Assembly: GCA_028599035.1 (NCBI GenBank)
Contig: JAQRMT010000055.1
Span: forward strand, 1-9,609
Direction of reading: 5' to 3'
Length of the DNA: 9,609 bases
Source: Gammaproteobacteria bacterium
GTDB taxonomy: Bacteria > Pseudomonadota > Gammaproteobacteria > PS1 > Pseudothioglobaceae
In this document: one piece after another, positions 1-4,888 of the stretch
Layout: every line of letters starts with the position of its first letter
Numbering within the stretch: the first letter of the stretch is position 1
Notes under the pieces: generated by a model
Told to the model about the DNA's origin: nothing
The model's input: the letters and a program-made list of their open reading frames with translations, nothing else
Databases searched by the model: none
Position numbers and translations under genes: made by a program

Positions 1-118
1 GAGCTTCTGCCATGACTTTAGTGATGGCAGCTGTTAGGGTGGTTTTACCGTGGTCAACATGACCGATGGTGCCTACATTGACATGGGGTTTGGTTCTTTC
101 GAATTTTTCTTTTGACAT
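1..118 (-). CDS. tuf: Elongation factor Tu, N-terminal part (runs off the window)
   Basis: EF-Tu is the GTPase that delivers aminoacyl-tRNA to the ribosome in the cytoplasm. Only the first 39 codons are present; the gene continues beyond position 1. The translation starts MSKEKFERTKPHVNVGTIGH and continues into the P-loop GHVDHGKT (G1 motif, about residues 19-26), then TLTAAITKVMAEA, which is unmistakable for EF-Tu. The start is fixed by the family N-terminus and by a good purine-rich Shine-Dalgarno six bases upstream. It lies 34 bases downstream of tRNA-Thr and follows tRNA-Tyr and tRNA-Gly on the same strand. This matches the tufB-type operon of gammaproteobacteria, so it is probably co-transcribed with the tRNAs. 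Whether a second tuf copy exists elsewhere cannot be seen here. Confidence 0.97.
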   Translation of the reverse strand, partial: MSKEKFERTKPHVNVGTIGHVDHGKTTLTAAITKVMAEA

Positions 119-124
119 TTTCTC

Positions 125-130
125 TTCCTC
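125..130 (-). promoter_or_regulatory. Shine-Dalgarno of tuf
   Basis: On the minus strand the sequence GAGGAA, inside AGAGGAAGAG, lies six bases before the tuf ATG. It is one of only two convincing Shine-Dalgarno sequences in the window, as expected for a very highly translated gene. Confidence 0.8.
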
Positions 131-152
131 TTTTTTTATATTACAATTAATT

Positions 153-228
<76 letters not shown>

Positions 229-257
229 GCAACCTTATTTCTCTCCTTTTTTCTACC

Positions 258-331
258 TGGAGCGGGTAACGAGAATCGAACTCGTCTCATTGGCTTGGAA
301 GGCCAAGGTAATACCAATATACGATACCCGC
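258..331 (-). tRNA. tRNA-Gly (anticodon TCC)
   Basis: This is a 74-nt cloverleaf on the minus strand. The acceptor stem GCGGGTA pairs with TACCCGC, and CCA is encoded. The anticodon stem TTGGC/GCCAA encloses CTTCCAA, giving anticodon TCC. The T arm contains AGTTCGATTCT. It sits between tRNA-Tyr and tRNA-Thr with spacers of 27 and 29 bases, the position of glyT in the E. coli tufB operon. Confidence 0.97.
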
Positions 332-358
332 AATCTTTTTTAATTCTTTTTTGTCTTT

Positions 359-443
359 TGGTGGAGAGAGAAGGATTCGAACCTTCGAAGCCGGAGGCGA
401 CGGATTTACAATCCGCATACTTTAACCACTCGTAAATCTCTCC
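359..443 (-). tRNA. tRNA-Tyr (anticodon GTA)
   Basis: This is an 85-nt class II tRNA with a long variable arm, on the minus strand. The acceptor stem GGAGAGA pairs with TCTCTCC, then discriminator A and encoded CCA. The anticodon loop TTGTAAA gives GTA. The long variable arm and the T arm with GGTTCGAATCC are clear. It is the first tRNA of this cluster. The E. coli order has an additional thrU tRNA before tyrU; no tRNA is seen upstream here, so the cluster is Tyr-Gly-Thr-tuf. Confidence 0.97.
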
Positions 444-460
444 CCAAAAGGCAATCGCCT

Positions 461-489
461 ATTATTCCATAATTTCTTATCAACAACAA
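461..489 (-). promoter_or_regulatory. Probable sigma-70 promoter of the tRNA-tuf operon
   Basis: On the minus strand, -35 TTGTTG (484-489) is separated by exactly 17 bases from -10 AATAAT (461-466). A GC-rich stretch (AGGCGATTGCC) follows, and tRNA-Tyr begins about 17 bases after the -10. A GC-rich discriminator is the known signature of stringently controlled stable-RNA promoters; its role here is inferred. There is no intrinsic terminator between maeB and this promoter, so some read-through from maeB is possible. Confidence 0.6.
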
Positions 490-528
490 GGTTTTTAGTA
501 GATTTTTTTAGAGAGCCTTTAAAGGGGC

Positions 529-1749
529 TTATAGTCGTGAAACACCACTTGAAATAGCCGCCTCAAACACGGCTTTTGGCACGACATCAATCAATCTTTT
601 GTCAAAAGGTTTGGGAATAATATAATCTTTGCCAAAACTCATTGTATCAACATTGTAAGCTTTAAGCACTTCATCTGGCACTTCAAGTTTTGCCAAATCT
701 CTCAACGCATATACAGCGGCAATTTTCATCTCAACATTAATTTCACTGGCTTTAGCATCCAATGCCCCTCGAAATATAAATGGAAAACCCAGCACATTAT
801 TAACTTGATTGGGGTAATCACTGCGCCCCGTTGCCATAATCAAATCATCACGCACTGAATTAGCGTCACTAGGTGAAATTTCAGGATCGGGGTTAGACAA
901 GGCGAATACAATCGGATTACCTGCCATCGAACGCACCATCTCTTTAGAAACCAAATTGGCAGAAGCTACGCCCACAAAAATATCGCAATCTTGCATAGCA
1001 TCTGCTAATGTACGCTTTGATGAATCGCTTGCATACCTAGATTTTTGCTTGCTTAACTTTACTCTATCTTGAGTAATGACACCTTGAGAATCAACCAATA
1101 AAATATTGGACTTTTTGAAACCAAGCTCACACAATAAATCAAGTGTGGCAATACCAGCAGCACCGGCACCTAAGCAAGTCAAAGTTGCACTCTCTAGGGT
1201 TTTTCTTTGAATTTCTAAGGCATTTAAAAGTCCAGCAGCAATAATAATTGCCGTGCCATGCTGATCATCATGGAAAACTGGAATATCTAACATTTCAATC
1301 AATCGTTGTTCGATTTCAAAACAACGCGGTGCGGAAATATCTTCTAAATTAATGCCGCCAAAAGTAGGGGCAATATTTTTAACTGTTTGCACAAACTCAT
1401 CCACATCTTGGGTATCTACTTCAATGTCAAACACATCTACATCGGCAAACTTCTTAAATAATACCGCCTTGCCCTCCATGACAGGTTTTGACGCCAAAGG
1501 TCCAACATTACCCAGCCCCAAAACAGCAGAGCCGTCTGAAATGACTGCCACTAAATTACTCTTAATCGTATAATTATTCACCAAGTCTGGGTTGTTGGCA
1601 ATTTCTCGCACAGGTGCTGCCACGCCTGGCGTGTAAGCCAATGATAAATCTTCCTTACTGTCTAGTGGTTTATGCGATGAAACAATCAACTTTCCTGGTC
1701 GATTGCCCTGATGATAATCAAGTGCTGCTTGATGGTGCTCTAAACTCAT
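529..1749 (-). CDS. maeB: NADP-dependent malic enzyme, short MaeB type without phosphotransacetylase domain
   Basis: Malic enzyme decarboxylates malate oxidatively to pyruvate in the cytoplasm, supplying pyruvate and NAD(P)H. The 406 residues cover both core domains. The N-terminal malic domain shows SLAYTPGVA with the catalytic Tyr39, MEGKAVLFK with catalytic Lys94, and metal ligands Glu136/Asp137 in NLEDISAPRC and Asp162 in HDDQHGTA. The NAD(P)-binding Rossmann domain has GAGAAG at 194-199 and ALSNPDPE further on. E. coli MaeB is about 760 residues because it carries a C-terminal phosphotransacetylase-like regulatory domain; this protein ends at the catalytic core and stops cleanly. The N-terminus aligns with the family, supporting the ATG at 1749 although no Shine-Dalgarno is visible. 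It follows pyrD by 37 bases on the same strand and may also have its own promoter. NADP preference is by family, not seen. Confidence 0.93.
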   Translation of the reverse strand: MSLEHHQAALDYHQGNRPGKLIVSSHKPLDSKEDLSLAYTPGVAAPVREIANNPDLVNNYTIKSNLVAVISDGSAVLGLGNVGPLASKPVMEGKAVLFKKFADVDVFDIEVDTQDVDEFVQTVKNIAPTFGGINLEDISAPRCFEIEQRLIEMLDIPVFHDDQHGTAIIIAAGLLNALEIQRKTLESATLTCLGAGAAGIATLDLLCELGFKKSNILLVDSQGVITQDRVKLSKQKSRYASDSSKRTLADAMQDCDIFVGVASANLVSKEMVRSMAGNPIVFALSNPDPEISPSDANSVRDDLIMATGRSDYPNQVNNVLGFPFIFRGALDAKASEINVEMKIAAVYALRDLAKLEVPDEVLKAYNVDTMSFGKDYIIPKPFDKRLIDVVPKAVFEAAISSGVSRL

Positions 1750-1779
1750 TGAAGCTTATCAAATAAAAAATAAAATGGA

Positions 1780-1808
1780 ATTATACTTACTTCAGCAGAT
1801 TGCGTGAA
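1780..1808 (-). promoter_or_regulatory. Candidate promoter of maeB
   Basis: On the minus strand a perfect -10 TATAAT (1780-1785) is preceded at 17 bases by TTCACG (1803-1808), matching four of six -35 positions. The site overlaps the 3' end of pyrD and lies 30 bases before the maeB ATG. It would allow maeB expression independent of pyrD. Confidence 0.45.
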
Positions 1809-2926
1809 CCTACTGCCTCTTCAATTGAGGAAAATCCATCTTTTTTAAGTAATTCAACCAAACCTCGGTTAATCTCTCCAATCACTTGCGGACCTTCAAA
1901 AATTAGCCCAGTAATCACCTCAACCAAATTAGCGCCAGCGGTAATTTTTTCATAGGCATCCTGCGCATTAAATACACCACCCACACCAATGATGGTGATT
2001 TCTCCATGCGTTCTTTGATAAACATGGCGTATCATATTGATCGATATTCGTTGCACTGGTAAACCACTAAGTGCGCCCTTATCAAAGGTTAATTCTTCTT
2101 TAAAATATTCACCACTCATTGACGGCTTGGTTAAATTAGTCAATACCAGTCCATTGACCTTATGCTCTAAGCAAGTATCAACAATGGTATTGATTTCATC
2201 CGTGGTCAAATCCGCCGCCATTTTTACATATACTGGTTTGCACGCTTGTTTGACTTTATCAAGCGCACTAAGTAGTGCATCTAAATTTTCCCGCTCAACA
2301 AAAGGTTCGCCATCTTGCGTATTTGGACAAGAAATATTAATCGTATAATAACTGCCAATGTCTTTAAATTCGCCCAGTGTTTTTAAATAATCATCAATCG
2401 AAGTTTGTAAATCAAAATAATCAGAATCATTTGTTTTGGCGGCATTAATGCCAATTGGAATACTGAATTTTTTAGACTTTAATCTCTTTGCAATCGCCAC
2501 TGCACCTTGATTATTCAGCCCATACCACACCAAAATTGACTTAGATTTAATCAAGCGGAATAAACGCCTGCCCACGCCTGGATTACCGGCACACCTATCA
2601 CCCGTAAAAGAGCCCAATTCTGCAAAACCAAAACCAATAGATGGATAAGCATCGGTCAACTCTCCGTCTTTATCAAACCCCGCCGAAAGGCCAATTGGAT
2701 TGTCGTATTTAATACCGTCAACTGTGGTGTTTAGGCTGCTATGTTGATAGTAGAATAAAGCTTTTAACACGCCTCTGCCAAACTTATTGGAGGCAAACAA
2801 TAAACCAAATTGCTTCAATTTATTGTGCGCCTTTTCCGCCTCCCATAAGAAAATAATCGGACGCACAATCCAGCGATAAAGCAAATTATTAATCAAACTT
2901 CGTAATGCGTAAATTAACTTATTCAT
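1787..2926 (-). CDS. pyrD: Dihydroorotate dehydrogenase, membrane/quinone type, with Cys at the catalytic-base position
   Basis: PyrD oxidises dihydroorotate to orotate with FMN, the fourth step of pyrimidine synthesis; class 2 enzymes pass electrons to quinone at the inner membrane. The 379-residue protein has the class 2 architecture. An N-terminal helical, hydrophobic extension (about residues 1-65, including LLYRWIVRPIIFLW) is followed by the FMN barrel with NPIGLSAGFDKDG (76-88), ELGSFT (103-108), YGLNNQG (135-141), NISCPNT (197-203), YVKMAADL with FMN-contacting Lys235, and a phosphate-binding GVGGV. The catalytic motif is unusual: classical class 2 enzymes have NxSSPNT with Ser as base, whereas Cys200 here resembles class 1A. 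I recall similar NISCPN sequences in divergent quinone-dependent relatives, so it is probably a real subfamily. The gene is divergent from the mraZ operon and precedes maeB. No Shine-Dalgarno is visible. Confidence 0.92.
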   Translation of the reverse strand: MNKLIYALRSLINNLLYRWIVRPIIFLWEAEKAHNKLKQFGLLFASNKFGRGVLKALFYYQHSSLNTTVDGIKYDNPIGLSAGFDKDGELTDAYPSIGFGFAELGSFTGDRCAGNPGVGRRLFRLIKSKSILVWYGLNNQGAVAIAKRLKSKKFSIPIGINAAKTNDSDYFDLQTSIDDYLKTLGEFKDIGSYYTINISCPNTQDGEPFVERENLDALLSALDKVKQACKPVYVKMAADLTTDEINTIVDTCLEHKVNGLVLTNLTKPSMSGEYFKEELTFDKGALSGLPVQRISINMIRHVYQRTHGEITIIGVGGVFNAQDAYEKITAGANLVEVITGLIFEGPQVIGEINRGLVELLKKDGFSSIEEAVGSRNLLK

Positions 2927-2932
2927 TCGCTT

Positions 2933-2941
2933 ATCATATCA
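2933..2941 (-). promoter_or_regulatory. Possible extended -10 for pyrD (would give a leaderless mRNA)
   Basis: On the minus strand TGATATGAT reads as an extended -10 (TGn then TATGAT, five of six matches). It lies six bases before the pyrD ATG, so transcription would begin at the A of the start codon. There is no recognisable -35 at 16-18 bases and no Shine-Dalgarno. The call is tentative. Confidence 0.3.
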
Positions 2942-2956
2942 CAATACCTTACTCAA

Positions 2957-2969
2957 GTTATTAAATAAC
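2957..2969. repeat. 13-bp palindrome in the pyrD/mraZ-operon divergent region
   Basis: GTTATTAAATAAC is a perfect palindrome around a central A, lying between the pyrD start and the first MraZ-type repeat. It could be an operator half-way between the divergent genes. Such AT-rich palindromes also arise easily by chance in this composition. Confidence 0.3.
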
Positions 2970-2970
2970 A

Positions 2971-3007
2971 AAAGTGTATAAAAGTGGAATAAAGTGGTAT
3001 AAAATGT
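2971..3007 (+). promoter_or_regulatory. MraZ operator: four 10-bp-phased AAAGTG repeats
   Basis: Four consecutive 10-base units read AAAGTGTATA, AAAGTGGAAT, AAAGTGGTAT and AAAATGTATT, starting at 2971, 2981, 2991 and 3001; the fourth is degenerate. Known MraZ targets are short direct repeats at 10-bp spacing upstream of the mraZ operon: GTGGG-type repeats in E. coli, and AAAGTG[T/G] with 3-base spacers in mycoplasmas. The match in sequence, phase and location is strong. The repeats overlap the promoter, which fits autorepression by the MraZ encoded downstream. Confidence 0.85.
2995..3003 (+). promoter_or_regulatory. Extended -10 promoter of the mraZ/ftsI operon
   Basis: TGGTATAAA (TGn then TATAAA, five of six matches) lies inside the third and fourth MraZ-type repeats. 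The -35 at 17 bases (TGTATA) is poor, as is usual for extended -10 promoters. Transcription would start around 3010, about 28 bases before the small upstream gene. Bound MraZ would cover this element. Confidence 0.55.
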
Positions 3008-3025
3008 ATTTTTAATACTAATTAA

Positions 3026-3031
3026 GTGGAG
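3026..3031 (+). promoter_or_regulatory. Shine-Dalgarno of the small membrane protein gene
   Basis: GTGGAG lies six bases before the ATG at 3038. It is the strongest ribosome-binding site in the whole plus-strand operon and is the main evidence that this short reading frame is translated. Confidence 0.7.
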
Positions 3032-3037
3032 TAAGTA

Positions 3038-3217
3038 ATGCAATTAAAACAATTTATTATTGGCGGACTACTATCAACTATTTCGTTAAGCACACTAGCA
3101 TTAATGGGCACTCAACAGGCACAAATCAATAACTTTAAGCCCTTTCTTGTGATTATCCTTGTCGCTTTAGTTCTTGGCGTAATGGCAATTTACCAGAAAC
3201 ATTTACAACATCACTAA
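3038..3217 (+). CDS. Small membrane protein of unknown function, 59 residues, first gene of the mraZ operon
   Basis: I do not recognise this protein. It starts MQLKQFIIGG and ends QKHLQHH. Two hydrophobic stretches, about residues 6-24 (FIIGGLLSTISLSTLALMG) and 36-52 (FLVIILVALVLGVMAIY), are joined by a short polar loop (TQQAQINNFK). With Lys4 before the first and QKHLQHH after the second, a two-helix hairpin with both ends in the cytoplasm is likely. The first segment could alternatively be a signal peptide. The start is supported by a good Shine-Dalgarno at six bases. It lies directly after the MraZ operator and promoter and only eight bases before mraZ, which has no Shine-Dalgarno of its own. 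It is therefore probably translated from the operon mRNA, under MraZ control, and may be translationally coupled to mraZ. A role in envelope or division is inferred from position alone. Confidence 0.7.
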   Translation: MQLKQFIIGGLLSTISLSTLALMGTQQAQINNFKPFLVIILVALVLGVMAIYQKHLQHH

Positions 3218-3225
3218 TACTTATC

Positions 3226-3678
3226 ATGTTTCGTGGGGTACACAATTTAACCATTGATGCTAAAGGGAGGCTAAAAATTCCCACACGCCACCAAGCGCAA
3301 ATTAATAAAACTTGTGCAGGGAAAATGGTGTTAAGCATCCACCCAGATGATGCTTGTTTATTGCTTTATCCTTTACAAAATTGGCAAATGCTTGAAGACA
3401 AGGTCAGTGCTCTGCCGTCGCTCAACATTCATACTAAACGCCTTAAACGCAAACTAATTGGCCATGCAACTGATTGTGAGCTAGACAATACATTGCGTAT
3501 TCTCATTCCTGCCACTCTCAGAGAATATGCCAATATTGATAAAAAGATTATCATGAGTGGGCAGGGGCATAATTTTGAACTGTGGGATGAAGATGCTTGG
3601 CATAAACAACTTGCTAATCTTGACGCATTAAGCGTACAAGAAGACATCCCAACCAGTATTACTGAGCTATCGTTATGA
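3226..3678 (+). CDS. mraZ: MraZ, transcriptional regulator of the division/cell-wall operon
   Basis: MraZ is a ring-forming DNA-binding protein that represses its own operon by binding phased direct repeats. The 150 residues show the family start MFRGVHNLTIDAKGR and two SpoVT/AbrB-like half-domains, each with a DXXXR motif: DAKGR at 11-15 and DNTLR at 87-91. Other hallmarks are CLLLYPLQNW (44-53), IGHATDCELD (78-87) and FELWDEDAWHKQ. The C-terminal SL ending is also family-typical. Length is normal (about 150). It lacks a Shine-Dalgarno and starts eight bases after the stop of the 59-codon gene, which suggests translational coupling. Its last four bases overlap the rsmH start (ATGA). The matching operator lies at 2971-3007. 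Confidence 0.97.
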   Translation: MFRGVHNLTIDAKGRLKIPTRHQAQINKTCAGKMVLSIHPDDACLLLYPLQNWQMLEDKVSALPSLNIHTKRLKRKLIGHATDCELDNTLRILIPATLREYANIDKKIIMSGQGHNFELWDEDAWHKQLANLDALSVQEDIPTSITELSL

Positions 3679-4619
3679 GCTCTAACCATCACCAATCAGT
3701 GATGTTTAAAGAGTCTATCAAAGAGTTAAAGCTAAAACATGATGGCATCTATATTGATGCCACTTTTGGTCGTGGCGGACACGCACTTGGTATCTTGGAC
3801 AAACTAGGTGAGCAAGGACGGCTAATTGCTTTCGACCAAGATATCAGCGCTATTGAGTATGCCAATCAACATATGAATGACACGCGTTTAACGCTTGTCC
3901 ATAGTGCGTTTGCCAATATGCACCAAATTCTTTCTGAGCAAGGCTTACTTGGCAAAATTGATGGTATTTTGATGGATCTCGGCGTCTCATCGCCACAGCT
4001 GGACAATGCGCAGCGAGGCTTTAGTTTTAATGCCGATGGCCCACTTGATATGCGCATGAACCAAACCCGTGGCATGAGTGCAGCGCAGTGGTTGACTCAG
4101 GCAGATGAGGTTGAAATTGCTGATGTTATTTATGCGTTTGGTGAAGAGAGAAAAAGCCGATATATCGCCCGTGCAATCAAAAAATTTCAAATAGATACAC
4201 CACTAGAAACCACGCTGCAATTGGCAAATATTGTCAGCAGCGTGGTGCGTCCACAGAAGAAAAAACACCCTGCAACACGCACTTTTCAAGCCATTCGGAT
4301 TTTTATCAATCAAGAGCTCAAACAACTCTCTGAAACACTTGAGCAAACCCTTGATTTGTTAGCGCCAGAGGCTCGCTTGTGTGTCATTAGTTTTCACTCA
4401 ATTGAAGACCGTATTGTTAAACAATTTGTGCGCAAATACTCACAACAAAAACAACTGCCCAAGGGTTTGCCGATTATGGATAGCGGCATACAGCAAACAT
4501 TATTGCAAGACTTGGGCAAAAGTTTTGCCAACCCAGAAGAGATTAGTGTCAATAGACGCTCAAGAAGTGCGATATTGAGAATTGCACAACGCACCACCAA
4601 AACACACGAAAAATGTTAA
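3675..4619 (+). CDS. rsmH: 16S rRNA m4C1402 N4-methyltransferase RsmH (MraW)
   Basis: RsmH uses S-adenosylmethionine to N4-methylate C1402 of 16S rRNA in the ribosomal P site. The 314 residues (usual length about 310) begin with the family element HQSVMFKE (6-13). Next come the SAM-binding motif DATFGRGGHA (28-37), the acidic strand FDQD (53-56), and DGILMDLGVSSPQLD (96-110), then RGFSF and DGPLDMRM. The inserted helical domain precedes HPATRTFQAIRIFIN and VISFHSIEDRIVK, both hallmark sequences. All motifs appear intact. The start overlaps the mraZ stop by four bases and the end overlaps ftsL by seven, so it is co-translated in the operon. No strong Shine-Dalgarno is seen. Confidence 0.97.
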   Translation: MSSNHHQSVMFKESIKELKLKHDGIYIDATFGRGGHALGILDKLGEQGRLIAFDQDISAIEYANQHMNDTRLTLVHSAFANMHQILSEQGLLGKIDGILMDLGVSSPQLDNAQRGFSFNADGPLDMRMNQTRGMSAAQWLTQADEVEIADVIYAFGEERKSRYIARAIKKFQIDTPLETTLQLANIVSSVVRPQKKKHPATRTFQAIRIFINQELKQLSETLEQTLDLLAPEARLCVISFHSIEDRIVKQFVRKYSQQKQLPKGLPIMDSGIQQTLLQDLGKSFANPEEISVNRRSRSAILRIAQRTTKTHEKC

Positions 4620-4888
4620 GTCAAAGACCCGGCATTACCTATATTAATATCATATTCAGTATGATTATTGTTGCATTATCCGTCTATACAATCAGCTGGC
4701 ACAACCAAAATTATCAACTTTATAAAGTAGCAAATGCTGTGCAAAAAAAGAATCAAAAAATTATGGCACTGCACAAGCAATTACTCAGCGAGCACTCGGC
4801 ACAAATTAGTGGCAAGATGATTAAAGAAAAAGCTTTAAAAATACTACAAATGAAGCATCCTAACAGAATCAGAACGCTTGTATTATGA
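4613..4888 (+). CDS. ftsL: Cell division protein FtsL
   Basis: FtsL is a single-pass inner-membrane protein of the FtsQLB divisome subcomplex that helps activate septal peptidoglycan synthesis by FtsWI. The 91-residue protein has a short cytoplasmic tail with RPG, a transmembrane segment at about 10-28 (YINIIFSMIIVALSVYTIS), then a periplasmic helix with a coiled-coil pattern (about 33-75, NYQLYKVANAVQKKNQKI onward). It ends with a family-like tail, LQMKHPNRIRTLVL. E. coli FtsL is longer (121), mainly because of a larger cytoplasmic tail, so this is a compact version. The start overlaps rsmH by seven bases and the stop overlaps ftsI by four. Sequence identity in this family is low; position between rsmH and ftsI and topology make the call secure. 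Confidence 0.92.
   Translation: MLSQRPGITYINIIFSMIIVALSVYTISWHNQNYQLYKVANAVQKKNQKIMALHKQLLSEHSAQISGKMIKEKALKILQMKHPNRIRTLVL

Noticed and set aside
451..460. GGCGATTGCC as a regulatory hairpin before tRNA-Tyr
   Set aside because: It has only a three-base stem with a four-base loop; it is better read as the GC-rich discriminator and leader.
510..531. AGCCCCTTTAAAGGCT palindrome just after maeB as a terminator
   Set aside because: Only a short stem can form, and on the minus strand it is followed by CTCTCTAAAAAAA rather than a T-run.
2971..3010. Four 10-bp repeats as a mini CRISPR or microsatellite
   Set aside because: The units are too short, have no spacers, and match known MraZ operator repeats in sequence, phase and position.
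3021..3031. TAAGTGGAG as a fifth MraZ repeat
   Set aside because: It is out of the 10-bp phase and is better explained as the Shine-Dalgarno of the small gene.
3153..3695. Minus-strand reading frames of 61 and 88 codons overlapping the small gene, mraZ and the rsmH start
   Set aside because: They are antisense to conserved coding sequence, with odd composition and no family resemblance; treated as shadows.
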